21,098 bases of DNA from an uncultured Prevotella sp. (GCA_900765465.1 CAAFRM010000275.1:1-21098); one strand, 5' to 3'. Positions 1 through 7,922 are shown, counted from the stretch's first letter. A program made the numbers and translations. The notes: a model not told the origin generated them from the letters alone.

Positions 1-425
1 TCCTGCATGAGTGCGCGGCACTCATCTTCCAATACGCCCGATGTAACTGTTGTCTTAGGATGCAGTGCATCGGGCGCATATTTTGTATACCCCCGCTTCT
101 CGTCGCTGGCACCATAAACTACCCGGCTTATCTGCGCCCATCCCAAGGCTCCGGCACACATCACGCAAGGTTCCACGGTGACATAGAGTGTGCAATCCTT
201 CAGATACTTTCCGCCCAGCATGTTGGCACCAGAGGTGATAGCCTGCATTTCGGCATGGGCGGTTACATCGGTGAGCATCTCCGTGAGGTTGTGGGCACGT
301 GAGATGATTCTGTCCTTACATACGATGACGGCTCCCACGGGAATCTCGTCTTCATCGAATGCTGCCTGTGCCTCCAGCAGGGCACGGCGCATGAATTCTT
401 CGTCTTTCTTCTGATTGTCTACCAT
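1..425 (-). CDS. tadA: tRNA-specific adenosine deaminase (TadA-like nucleoside deaminase), C-terminus cut by window edge
   Basis: Translating the minus strand from the ATG at 423-425 gives 141 codons of a cytidine/deoxycytidylate deaminase-fold zinc enzyme that runs off the left edge. The zinc site is complete: HAE at residues 57-59 (His ligand and catalytic Glu) and PCVMC at 86-90 (Cys87, Cys90). The IPVGAVIV segment at 28-35 is typical of TadA, which converts adenosine to inosine at the tRNA wobble position (A34). Members of this fold also deaminate guanine or cytosine; the HAEM and EPCVMCAGA patterns favour TadA, but a guanine deaminase cannot be excluded without the C-terminus. It is divergent from yraN and has its own upstream Bacteroidota-type promoter at 464-495. 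A second in-frame ATG at codon 12 is possible, but the first keeps the normal N-terminal length. Confidence 0.88.
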   Translation of the reverse strand, partial: MVDNQKKDEEFMRRALLEAQAAFDEDEIPVGAVIVCKDRIISRAHNLTEMLTDVTAHAEMQAITSGANMLGGKYLKDCTLYVTVEPCVMCAGALGWAQISRVVYGASDEKRGYTKYAPDALHPKTTVTSGVLEDECRALMQ

Positions 426-463
426 ATTTCTATTCTTTATGATTTCTCTTTTCCTTTTTTGTG

Positions 464-495
464 CAAAAATACATAAAAAACTTTGATGGGTGAAA
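464..495 (-). promoter_or_regulatory. Promoter for tadA (Bacteroidota -33/-7 type)
   Basis: On the minus strand a TATTTTTG box (464-471) fits the TAnnTTTG -7 consensus. A TTTC at 492-495, 20 nt further upstream, matches three of four bases of the -33 TTTG. Transcription would start about 35 nt before the tadA ATG. It overlaps the promoter of yraN on the other strand. Confidence 0.55.
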
Positions 496-512
496 GAAAA
501 GTGTTATTTTTG
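482..512 (+). promoter_or_regulatory. Promoter for the yraN-birA-pyrH unit
   Basis: TTTG at 482-485, a 19 nt spacer and TATTTTTG at 505-512 match the Bacteroidota primary sigma consensus TTTG-N19-21-TAnnTTTG. The predicted start near 519 leaves a leader of about 60 nt before yraN. Its -33 element is interleaved with the -33 element of the divergent tadA promoter, so the two promoters could compete for polymerase. Confidence 0.65.
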
Positions 513-578
513 CATGGTAATAGTGCCTTTTGGGCGGAAAATGATGTCGCCAGGGGCTAAACTTAAGAAAAATAACCG

Positions 579-956
579 ATGGCAGAGCATAATGAATTGG
601 GAAAATGGGGAGAAGATGAAGCGGTGCTTTATCTGGAAGACCAGGGGTACGTGATTGTCGACCGCGACTGGAAGATAGGGCGGCGTGACCTCGACATTCT
701 TGCCTATACTCCCGATGGCAACACGCTGGTGGTTGTAGAGGTGAAGACCCGCACCGGCGAGGAATACCAGCAGCCCGAAGAGGCTGTTACCCGGGGCAAG
801 ATGAGGAATCTTGCCATAGCTGCCAATGCTTATGTCAAGGAATGCCAGGTGGACAAAGAACTGCGCTTTGATGTCATCTCCATCGTGGGGTGCGCTCATC
901 AGGTGAAGAGTCTCCAGCATCTGAAGGATGCCTTCAATCCCATGCTGATACTTTAA
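579..956 (+). CDS. yraN: YraN/UPF0102 family putative endonuclease
   Basis: The 125-residue protein has the length and order of motifs of the UPF0102 (YraN) family, which has a PD-(D/E)xK nuclease-like fold but no well-established cellular role. An N-terminal helix with GKWGEDEAVLYL (residues 8-19) is followed by DLDILA at 37-42 and VVEVKTR at 52-58; Asp39, Glu54 and Lys56 are the likely metal-binding or catalytic residues. Most relatives I recall have GEIDLI where this protein has RRDLDI. It is the first gene after a good promoter and lies 58 nt upstream of birA in the same direction, so they are probably cotranscribed. The stop codon lies inside a 20 bp tandem duplication that continues into the gap. 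Confidence 0.85.
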   Translation: MAEHNELGKWGEDEAVLYLEDQGYVIVDRDWKIGRRDLDILAYTPDGNTLVVVEVKTRTGEEYQQPEEAVTRGKMRNLAIAANAYVKECQVDKELRFDVISIVGCAHQVKSLQHLKDAFNPMLIL

Positions 957-980
957 CTCCGATGCTGATACTTTACTCCG
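942..980 (+). repeat. Tandem 20-bp duplication at the yraN stop codon
   Basis: The segment 942-961, which encodes the last residues MLIL and the stop of yraN plus five bases, is repeated immediately at 962-980 with one A missing. It looks like a recent tandem duplication that added non-coding sequence after the stop. Confidence 0.8.
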
Positions 981-1014
981 TTCTGCCGGCAAGTACCTAT
1001 TATTATTTATTAAT

Positions 1015-1758
1015 GTGAAAATGGAAACAAAGATGATACGAATGCAGGAAGCGGATTCCACGAATACCTTCCTGAAGGGAATGAAAAACTGCGATGATGA
1101 TACGATTGTCGTTGCTGTGGCCGATTATCAGACGGCTGGTAGGGGACAGGGAGCTCATACCTGGGAGAGTGAACCGGGCAAGAACCTCCTATTCAGTATG
1201 CTGATGACTCCTACCTGGGTGCCTGTGCGCCAGCAGTTCCTGCTTTCAGAGGCCGGAGCCCTTGCCGTGAAGGAGGCACTGGATACCTATACCGACGGCA
1301 TCACACTGAAATGGCCGAACGATGTGTATTGGAACGATAAGAAAATCAGTGGTACGCTGATAGAGACTTCCATCGACTCCAAGGGCATCAAGCGTTGCAT
1401 CTTCGGCATCGGAGTCAACATCAACCAGATGGAGTTCCATAGCGATGCGCCTAATCCGGTATCCTTGGCTCAGATCCTGGGTCATGAGGTGGATAGGGAT
1501 GAAGTGCTCCAGAAGATTATCGAGGCATTCAAGAAGTATTATGAACTGCTTCGTCGTGCCGACTACATGGATGTATCGGGCATCTACCATCTCTCACTCT
1601 ATCGCCGCAAGGGCTTTCATCGCTATGAAGATGCCGATGGAGAGTTCGAGGGTGCCTTCGTAGAGGTGGAAGATGATGGTCATCTGATACTTCACGACAA
1701 GAAGGGAATGATTCGTTCGTATGCTGTCGGTGAAATTAGATTTTTAGTTAATAGTTAA
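1015..1758 (+). CDS. birA: Biotin--[acetyl-CoA-carboxylase] ligase (monofunctional BirA)
   Basis: The enzyme activates biotin with ATP to biotinyl-5'-AMP and transfers it to the lysine of biotin carboxyl carrier proteins. The biotin/ATP loop appears as AGRGQG (residues 41-46), followed by KWPNDVYW (99-106), KISGTLIE (110-117) and GIGVNIN near 140. At 247 residues it lacks the N-terminal winged-helix DNA-binding domain of E. coli BirA, so it should be a pure ligase and not the biotin repressor. The frame opens with GTG at 1015; an ATG two codons later (1021) is an equally plausible start, and neither has a strong ribosome site. The final residues VNS and the TAA stop are encoded by the first units of a heptanucleotide repeat that fills the gap to pyrH. 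Confidence 0.92.
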   Translation: MKMETKMIRMQEADSTNTFLKGMKNCDDDTIVVAVADYQTAGRGQGAHTWESEPGKNLLFSMLMTPTWVPVRQQFLLSEAGALAVKEALDTYTDGITLKWPNDVYWNDKKISGTLIETSIDSKGIKRCIFGIGVNINQMEFHSDAPNPVSLAQILGHEVDRDEVLQKIIEAFKKYYELLRRADYMDVSGIYHLSLYRRKGFHRYEDADGEFEGAFVEVEDDGHLILHDKKGMIRSYAVGEIRFLVNS

Positions 1759-1822
1759 AAGTTAATAGTTTATAGGGCGTAGCCTCCTGTTAACTATTAA
1801 CTGTAAATTGTAAATTATAATA
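1747..1822 (+). repeat. Heptad spacer element between birA and pyrH (inverted 7-nt arrays around a GC core)
   Basis: Four left units (GTTAATA, GTTAAAA, GTTAATA, GTTTATA; 1747-1774), a 13 nt core at 1775-1787 containing GGC-GTA-GCC, and five right units (TGTTAAC, TATTAAC, TGTAAAT twice, TATAATA; 1788-1822). The two arms are complementary, so the RNA can form a hairpin over the whole gap. The birA stop lies in the second unit, and the element ends 4 nt before the pyrH ATG. Similar elements occur in four other gaps of this window. Confidence 0.85.
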
Positions 1823-1826
1823 CGTT

Positions 1827-2537
1827 ATGGCAAAGTTTAAAAGAATTCTTTTGAAGTTGAGCGGTGAGAGCCTGATGGGCAAGCAGAGTTTCGGTATCGA
1901 TCCTGAGCGCTTGAGTGATTATGCAAAGCAGATTAAGGAAGTTCACGAGATGGGCGTACAGATTGGTATCGTTATCGGTGGTGGCAACATCTTCCGTGGT
2001 CTGAGCGGAAGCCAGAAGGGTTTCGACCGGGTGAAGGGCGACCAGATGGGTATGTGTGCCACCGTTATCAACTCCCTCGCCTTGAGCAGCGCACTCGGTG
2101 CATTGGGCGTTAAGAACAAGGTGCTCACAGCTATCCGCATGGAACCTATCGGTGAGTTCTACACCAAGTGGAAGGCTATCGAGGCTATGGAGGATGGCTA
2201 TATCTGCATCTTCTCTGCCGGTACAGGCAGTCCATACTTCACCACAGATACTGGTTCTTCGCTCCGTGGCATCGAAATCGAGGCAGACGTGATGCTCAAG
2301 GGTACTCGTGTGGATGGTATCTATACAGCCGACCCAGAGAAGGATCCTACTGCTACCAAGTTCAGCGACATCACTTACGATGAGATTTACACCAAGGGCT
2401 TGAAGGTGATGGACCTTACTGCTACTACCATGTGTAAGGAGAACAATCTTCCTATTTACGTATTCAACATGGATATCGTGGGCAACCTGAAGAAGGTGAT
2501 GGAAGGTGAGGAGATTGGAACCCTTGTTCACAATTAA
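1827..2537 (+). CDS. pyrH: UMP kinase
   Basis: Bacterial UMP kinase of the amino-acid kinase fold, phosphorylating UMP to UDP with ATP in pyrimidine nucleotide synthesis; it normally acts as a GTP-activated, UTP-inhibited hexamer. At 236 residues it is full length. KLSGES (10-15) and the glycine loop VIGGGNIFRG (about 49-58) form the nucleotide site, TGSPYFTTD (near 134) is the UMP-binding segment, and GTRVDGIYTADPEKDP (near 158) is the family signature. It is last in the yraN-birA-pyrH run and is followed by a strong bidirectional terminator. Frequent use of favoured codons suggests fairly high expression. The preceding gap holds a heptad spacer element and no recognisable promoter, so expression probably depends on the upstream promoter. 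Confidence 0.97.
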   Translation: MAKFKRILLKLSGESLMGKQSFGIDPERLSDYAKQIKEVHEMGVQIGIVIGGGNIFRGLSGSQKGFDRVKGDQMGMCATVINSLALSSALGALGVKNKVLTAIRMEPIGEFYTKWKAIEAMEDGYICIFSAGTGSPYFTTDTGSSLRGIEIEADVMLKGTRVDGIYTADPEKDPTATKFSDITYDEIYTKGLKVMDLTATTMCKENNLPIYVFNMDIVGNLKKVMEGEEIGTLVHN

Positions 2538-2573
2538 ACAAAAAATCAGTAGAACTGATAGGATATAAAAAAG

Positions 2574-2608
2574 AAAGGCTTGCTACCCAACGGGAGCAAG
2601 CCTTTTTT
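2574..2608. terminator. Bidirectional terminator between pyrH and pssA
   Basis: An 11 bp perfect stem (2574-2584 with 2595-2605; core GGCTTGCT/AGCAAGCC) encloses a 10 nt loop that can pair further as CCC/GGG. Six T follow on plus and a TTTCTTTTTT tract follows on minus, so it can end both convergent transcripts. Confidence 0.92.
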
Positions 2609-2626
2609 GGCTTATTGCCATAAGCC

Positions 2627-3355
2627 TTATTTATTTCTCTTATACAATAACCAAGAGAGGAGGACATACATCAGGATGATAATCCACCAGCCTTCCAGGA
2701 AGCCTCTGATGCCTTCGGTAGCTACCGACAAGGCAAGAACTGCCACAGCAAAGCCTACGAAACCATACTTCACCTCGTTGCCCTTGAACAACCACTGCTT
2801 GAACTTCAGCGCAAACAGCGGCAATTCGCATACCAGCAGGAAACTGGTGGCGAGAATCATTGCCAGGATGAGGAATACCGACCAGCTCTGGCTGGTAATC
2901 CAGCTAGGACTGCTCACTACCAGCGAACCCCAGAACAGGGCGTTGGCAGGCGTAGGCACACCGATGAAAGAGGTGGTCTGACGCTCATCCAGGTTGAACT
3001 TTGCCAATCTCAGTGCCGAGAAAGCGGCGATGATGAAGGCTGCATAAGGCAACCATGGGCGCAATGGCTCCAGAAACTCAGGATACTCCATGACGAAGAG
3101 CTGAGAGAATACGATGGTGGCTGGAGCTACACCAAAGGTAACATCGTCGGCAAGTGAGTCGAGCTCCTTGCCTATAGGCGATGAAACATGCAGCAAGCGA
3201 GCGCTCATGCCATCGAAAAAGTCGAAAACTGCTCCGATGATAATCCACAACAAAGCCATTTCGGGATTACCGCCGAAGGCAAACGATGTAGCGATGCAGC
3301 CAGAGATGAGGTTGCAGCATGTAATCGTGTTTGGAATATGCTTCTTAATACTCAT
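2627..3355 (-). CDS. pssA: CDP-diacylglycerol--serine O-phosphatidyltransferase
   Basis: Membrane enzyme that makes phosphatidylserine from CDP-diacylglycerol and serine. The complete CDP-alcohol phosphatidyltransferase signature is present: D45-x2-D48-G49-x2-A52-R53-x8-G62-x3-D66-x3-D70, where the aspartates bind the metal and CDP. The 242-residue protein is strongly hydrophobic, with roughly seven or eight membrane segments by eye, and has a short basic N-terminus (MSIKKH). This is the type II family, unlike the soluble enzyme of E. coli. It starts 3 nt after the stop of psd, which performs the next step, so the two form one operon making phosphatidylethanolamine. The C-terminus YKRNK ends just before the terminator shared with pyrH. 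Confidence 0.94.
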   Translation of the reverse strand: MSIKKHIPNTITCCNLISGCIATSFAFGGNPEMALLWIIIGAVFDFFDGMSARLLHVSSPIGKELDSLADDVTFGVAPATIVFSQLFVMEYPEFLEPLRPWLPYAAFIIAAFSALRLAKFNLDERQTTSFIGVPTPANALFWGSLVVSSPSWITSQSWSVFLILAMILATSFLLVCELPLFALKFKQWLFKGNEVKYGFVGFAVAVLALSVATEGIRGFLEGWWIIILMYVLLSWLLYKRNK

Positions 3356-3358
3356 TTT

Positions 3359-4051
3359 TTATTTCAATTTTGCTATAATTGTCTGGTCACCTGTGGTAGC
3401 CTGTCCCATCTTTACGCACACTTCCGTGCCGATAGGCAGATACACATCTACTCGAGAACCCAGCTTGATGAAGCCCAGATGCTCGTCGATGTAGCACTCC
3501 TCGCCCTCCTTGGCGTAGGTAACGATGCGTCGGGCTACGGCACCAGCAATCTGACGGCACAATACATCCACACCTTCAGGGGTAGTGATCATGATGTCGG
3601 CATGCTCATTCTCCTCGCTGGCCTTTGGCAGCCAAGCCTTCATGTACTTACCGTTCTCGTGCTTCACGAACTTCACCTTTCCATCCACCGGGAACCAGTT
3701 GGCATGAACATTCCAGAGGCTCATGAAGATGGAAATCATCAGGCGCCTGTCGTTGAAGTAAGGCGCATTGTCTACTTCTTCTATTACCACAATCTTACCG
3801 TCTGCAGGAGCCACAACGAGCTTCTCGGTATCCTCTACGTTCAGGTAGCGAATAGGGCAGCGGTAGAAATTGAGCACGATGCCATATACCACGCCGAAGA
3901 CAACAAGGAATGCCCAGAAGGGAATCTTGCTGTCGAAGGCATACCATAAAATGGCTGCGATGGCTACTAATGCTATACCGCCGTACACCAGCTGACCGGT
4001 GCCCTCGCGGTGCAATCTTATCTTTTTTAATTTCTTAATTTTCTGTCCCAT
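3359..4051 (-). CDS. psd: Phosphatidylserine decarboxylase (PSD-A type), pyruvoyl-dependent proenzyme
   Basis: Converts phosphatidylserine to phosphatidylethanolamine at the inner membrane. The 230-residue length, an N-terminal hydrophobic pair at about 21-60, APADGKI (81-87), NVHANWFP (114-121) and KLGSRVDVYLP (196-206) identify the short PSD family. Self-cleavage between Gly198 and Ser199 would give a beta chain and a small alpha chain whose N-terminal Ser becomes the pyruvoyl group. The ATG at 4049-4051 is preceded by a very good promoter at 4078-4109, leaving a leader of only about 20 nt. pssA, which supplies the substrate, follows 3 nt downstream. It is divergent from dnaE. Confidence 0.95.
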   Translation of the reverse strand: MGQKIKKLKKIRLHREGTGQLVYGGIALVAIAAILWYAFDSKIPFWAFLVVFGVVYGIVLNFYRCPIRYLNVEDTEKLVVAPADGKIVVIEEVDNAPYFNDRRLMISIFMSLWNVHANWFPVDGKVKFVKHENGKYMKAWLPKASEENEHADIMITTPEGVDVLCRQIAGAVARRIVTYAKEGEECYIDEHLGFIKLGSRVDVYLPIGTEVCVKMGQATTGDQTIIAKLK

Positions 4052-4077
4052 GAGATAGGTTTATGTTTATATCGGTG

Positions 4078-4109
4078 CAAAGGTACGGCATTTTTATCAC
4101 TTTTGCAAA
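4078..4109 (-). promoter_or_regulatory. Promoter for psd-pssA
   Basis: On the minus strand, TTTG (4106-4109), 20 nt, then TACCTTTG (4078-4085): an exact match to TTTG-N19-21-TAnnTTTG. The predicted start lies near 4071. Confidence 0.78.
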
Positions 4110-4125
4110 TTTTTCTCTCATTTCT

Positions 4126-4157
4126 TTTGGCAATATCAACTTTTAGCAGTAACTTTG
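4126..4157 (+). promoter_or_regulatory. Promoter for dnaE-trxA
   Basis: TTTG at 4126-4129, 20 nt, then TAACTTTG at 4150-4157: exact match to the Bacteroidota consensus. The start near 4164 lies downstream of every alternative dnaE start before 4187, which supports the ATG at 4187 as the true start. Confidence 0.78.
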
Positions 4158-4186
4158 TTGTCAAAATAGGAAATTTAAGGCAGAAA

Positions 4187-7100
4187 ATGGAAGATTTTAT
4201 ACATTTACACGTCCATACACAGTATTCCATCCTCGATGGTCAATCCAAGATTCCGCATCTTGTAGACAAGGCTATCAAGGATGGAATGAAGGGTATGGCT
4301 GTAACCGATCATGGTGTGATGTTCGGCATCAAGGAACTCGTTGACTATTGTGGAAAAGTCAACAAAGACCGAAAGAAGGAAGGGCTGGAACCCTTCAAGC
4401 CTATCATCGGTTGTGAGATGTATGTGGCTAGAAGAACCAAGGGCGACCGCGAGAAGGACAAGGGTGATATGAGTGGTTACCACCTCATCGTGCTCGCCAA
4501 GAACTATAACGGATACAAGAACCTCATCAAGCTGGTGAGTAATTCGTGGGTGGATGGTTACTACATGCGCCCTCGAACCGACCGTGCCGACCTGGAAAAG
4601 TATCATGAGGACCTGATTATCTGCTCGGCTTGTATTGCCGGCGAGGTGCCAGCCAAGATTCTGAAGGGTGACATCGCTGGGGCACGTGAAGCCTGCGAAT
4701 GGTATCATAATCTCTTTGGAGATGACTATTACCTGGAGCTGCAGCGCCATAAGGTGCCTGATGACCCGAGTCTGCTTGCCAATCGTGAGGCTTACGAATT
4801 GCAGCAGAAGGCGAACAAGGTGCTCATCGAGTTTGCCAAGGAATACGGCATCAAGCTCGTCTGCACCAACGACTGCCACTTTGAGGATAAGGAGACTGCC
4901 GAGGCGCACGACCACCTGCTCTGCATTGCTACCGGCAAGGATCTGGACGATCCTAACCGTATGCGCTATTCCAAGCAGGAATGGTTCAAGACCCGTCAGG
5001 AAATGAACGATGTGTTCTCTGATATCCCCGAGGCATTGTCTAATACCCTCGAAGTATTAGATAAGGTAGAAATCTATAGCATCGACCATGGACCTATCAT
5101 GCCGTTCTTCCCCATTCCTGAAAGCTTCGGCACGGAGGAACAGTTGCGCCAGCGGGTGTCGGAGCAGGACCTCTACAAGGAGTTTACCAGTGATGAGAAC
5201 GGAGAGAATCAGCTGCCACCCGAGGAAGGACAGAAGGTAATCGACCGACTGGGCGGTTACGACAAGATATACCGAATCAAGTTTGAGGCAGAATATCTGC
5301 GCCATCTTGCCTACGAGGGAGCCAAAAAGCTCTATGGCGACCCGCTGCCGGCAAACGTGGATGAGCACGTCAACTTCGAGCTCCATGTCATGAAGACCAT
5401 GGGTTTCCCGGGCTACTTCCTCATCGTGTCAGACTTCATCAAGGCGGCACGCGAAGAACTGGGCGTGATGGTAGGACCGGGACGTGGTTCTGCGGCAGGT
5501 TCTGTAGTGGCATACTGTCTGGGTATTACCAAGATAGACCCGCTGAAGTATGACCTGCTGTTTGAGCGTTTCCTGAACCCTGACCGTGTGAACCTTCCGG
5601 ATATTGATACCGACTTCGATGATGATGGTCGAGGTAAGGTGTTGAGATGGGTGATGGATAAATATGGTCATGAGAACTGTGCCCATATCATTACATACGG
5701 TTCGATGGCCACCAAGAACTCCATCAAGGACGTAGCCCGCGTGGAGAAGTTGCCTTTGGACAAGGCGAATGCACTGTGCAAGGCGATACCCGACAGATTG
5801 CCAGATGGTGCGAAGATGAATCTTCCCAATGCCATCAAGTATACGCCAGAGTTGAAGGAGGCTGAGTACTCCAGCGACCCTCGCGAGAGCAATACCATCA
5901 AATATGCCAAGATGCTGGAGGGAACCATCCGAGGCACGGGTATCCATGCCTGCGGATTCATCATCTGTAGAGACCCTATCAGCAGCTGGGTACCTGTATC
6001 CACTGCCGATGACCCTGATTTTCCGGGACTGAAGACGGCGGTGACGCAATACGACGGCCACGTGATTGAATCTACGGGTTTGATCAAGATGGACTTCCTG
6101 GGCTTGAAGACCCTCTCGGAGATGAAGGAGGCATGCAAGGTTATCAAGCAGACCACGGGCGACATCGTAGACCTGGATACCATTCCTATCGACGATGAAC
6201 TCACCTATCAGCTCTATCAGAAGGGACAGACCATCGGTACCTTCCAGTTTGAGTCGCCAGGTATGCAGAAGTATCTCCGCGAACTGAAGCCTACCGTGTT
6301 CGAAGACCTCATCGCCATGAATGCCCTCTATCGTCCGGGTCCTATGGATTACATCCCATCGTTTATCGCCCGTAAGAACGGTCAGGAACCTATCCAGTAT
6401 GATATCCCATGCATGGAGAAATATCTGAAGGATACCTACGGCATCACGGTGTATCAGGAGCAGGTGATGCTCCTCTCCCGACAGTTGGCTAACTTCACCC
6501 GAGGTGAATCGGATGCCCTGCGTAAGGCGATGGGTAAGAAGAAGAAGGCCATCGTAGATGCGATGAAGCCTAAGTTCATCAAGCAGGGTACGGAGAACGG
6601 GCACGACCCAGCCGTGCTGGAGAAGATTTGGGGCGACTGGGAGAAGTTTGCTTCCTACGCCTTCAACAAGTCGCACGCCACCTGCTATTCGTGGGTAGCC
6701 TATCAGACAGCCTATCTCAAGGCGCACTATCCAGCCGAGTATATGGCGGCGCTGATGACCCGACGCTTTGCACAGATTACCGAAATCACCAAACTGATGG
6801 AGGAGTGCCAGTCGATGGGCATCAAGACCTTGGGACCTGATGTGAACGAGAGTTACCGTGCCTTCGGTGTGAACGAGCATGGCGAAATCCGTTTCGGTCT
6901 TTCAGCCATCAAGGGTATGGGAGCCCCGGCAGCCGATGCCATCGTGGCCGAGCGTCTGAAGAACGGACCTTATAAGACTATCTTCGATTTTGCCGAGCGA
7001 GTGGATTTCTCCTGTGTCAACCGCAAGGCATTCGAGACCTTGGCGCTGAGTGGTGGCTTCGACAGTTTCGGCATCCGTCGCGAGCAGTTCTTCGGCAAGA

Positions 7101-7897
7101 ACAGCAAGGGTGATACCTTCCTCGATACCCTGGTGCGCTATGGTCAGCTTTATCAGCAGGAACAGCGCGAGGCAGCCACCTCACTCTTTGGAGGTGCGGA
7201 AGCCGTAGAGATTGCTACTCCGCCCATTCCTGAGGCTGAATCCTGGAGCACCATCGAAAGATTGAACAAGGAGCGTGAGCTGGTGGGCATCTATCTCTCG
7301 GCGCATCCTCTCGACGAATACGAGATTATCCTTCATAACATGTGCAACACCCATTGCAGTGAGCTGAGGGATAAGGTAGCACTCTCCAAGAAGGAAGATG
7401 TGGTATTCGGCGGCATCATCACCGAGGTGAAGTCGAAGTTCACCAAGACGGGCAAGCCATGCGGTTTCGTTACCATCGAGGATTTCGAGGGTTCGGGCGA
7501 ACTGGCGCTCTTCGGTGAGGATTGGGGTGCATGGCGAGGCATCATGATGGAAGGAAGTACCATCTACTGCACGGCAAAATGCGTGGCACGCTATGGCAAT
7601 GCCAACTATCTGGACTTCAAGCTGAGCACCGTGGAGTATCTGCAGACCGTGAAGGAGAACCGCCTGGAGCGTTTTACCATTGTTGTGGATAGCACTGAGG
7701 TGAACGATGCCTTTGTGAACGACTTGAAGTCGGTGATAGAGAATGATGAAGGCAAGGCGCAGCTCTTCCTGCAGATTCATGACCCCGAAAGCAATACCAA
7801 TATCCTGATGCGTGCCCAGGAGCGGACCGTGGGTGTGAGCAGAGAACTGATTCAGTTTGTCAACGACCATCCGAAGATGAGTTATCAAATCAATTAG
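4187..7897 (+). CDS. dnaE: DNA polymerase III subunit alpha
   Basis: Catalytic subunit of the replicative DNA polymerase, 1236 residues from the ATG at 4187 (E. coli DnaE is 1160). The N-terminal PHP domain begins with HLHVHTQYS and keeps metal-site motifs (VTDHG, IGCEMY, CTNDCHF), so it may be metal binding. The palm contains GPGRGSAAGSV from residue 430 and PDIDTDFDDD from 471, giving the first two catalytic aspartates (Asp472/Asp474 region). Fingers motifs such as ALYRPGP and YQEQVM follow. The C-terminal third carries the helix-hairpin-helix and an OB-fold (VVFGGIITEVKSK region). An in-frame extension to 4103 starts with a weak codon, lies over the promoter and has no polymerase similarity, so I excluded it. 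trxA follows after 25 nt. Confidence 0.96.
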   Translation: MEDFIHLHVHTQYSILDGQSKIPHLVDKAIKDGMKGMAVTDHGVMFGIKELVDYCGKVNKDRKKEGLEPFKPIIGCEMYVARRTKGDREKDKGDMSGYHLIVLAKNYNGYKNLIKLVSNSWVDGYYMRPRTDRADLEKYHEDLIICSACIAGEVPAKILKGDIAGAREACEWYHNLFGDDYYLELQRHKVPDDPSLLANREAYELQQKANKVLIEFAKEYGIKLVCTNDCHFEDKETAEAHDHLLCIATGKDLDDPNRMRYSKQEWFKTRQEMNDVFSDIPEALSNTLEVLDKVEIYSIDHGPIMPFFPIPESFGTEEQLRQRVSEQDLYKEFTSDENGENQLPPEEGQKVIDRLGGYDKIYRIKFEAEYLRHLAYEGAKKLYGDPLPANVDEHVNFELHVMKTMGFPGYFLIVSDFIKAAREELGVMVGPGRGSAAGSVVAYCLGITKIDPLKYDLLFERFLNPDRVNLPDIDTDFDDDGRGKVLRWVMDKYGHENCAHIITYGSMATKNSIKDVARVEKLPLDKANALCKAIPDRLPDGAKMNLPNAIKYTPELKEAEYSSDPRESNTIKYAKMLEGTIRGTGIHACGFIICRDPISSWVPVSTADDPDFPGLKTAVTQYDGHVIESTGLIKMDFLGLKTLSEMKEACKVIKQTTGDIVDLDTIPIDDELTYQLYQKGQTIGTFQFESPGMQKYLRELKPTVFEDLIAMNALYRPGPMDYIPSFIARKNGQEPIQYDIPCMEKYLKDTYGITVYQEQVMLLSRQLANFTRGESDALRKAMGKKKKAIVDAMKPKFIKQGTENGHDPAVLEKIWGDWEKFASYAFNKSHATCYSWVAYQTAYLKAHYPAEYMAALMTRRFAQITEITKLMEECQSMGIKTLGPDVNESYRAFGVNEHGEIRFGLSAIKGMGAPAADAIVAERLKNGPYKTIFDFAERVDFSCVNRKAFETLALSGGFDSFGIRREQFFGKNSKGDTFLDTLVRYGQLYQQEQREAATSLFGGAEAVEIATPPIPEAESWSTIERLNKERELVGIYLSAHPLDEYEIILHNMCNTHCSELRDKVALSKKEDVVFGGIITEVKSKFTKTGKPCGFVTIEDFEGSGELALFGEDWGAWRGIMMEGSTIYCTAKCVARYGNANYLDFKLSTVEYLQTVKENRLERFTIVVDSTEVNDAFVNDLKSVIENDEGKAQLFLQIHDPESNTNILMRAQERTVGVSRELIQFVNDHPKMSYQIN

Positions 7898-7922
7898 TAT
7901 TAATATATAAAAAGGTGTAAAA

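Noticed and set aside
1747..1822. CRISPR array at the heptad repeats
   Set aside because: Units are 7 nt with no unique spacers, and no cas genes are present.
4103..4186. N-terminal extension of dnaE by 28 codons
   Set aside because: Starts with a weak codon, overlaps the promoter at 4126-4157, and the polymerase similarity begins at the ATG at 4187.
5429..6880. A 483-codon open frame on minus, antisense to dnaE
   Set aside because: It lies wholly within the polymerase gene, has no recognisable motifs, and is explained by the codon bias of dnaE.
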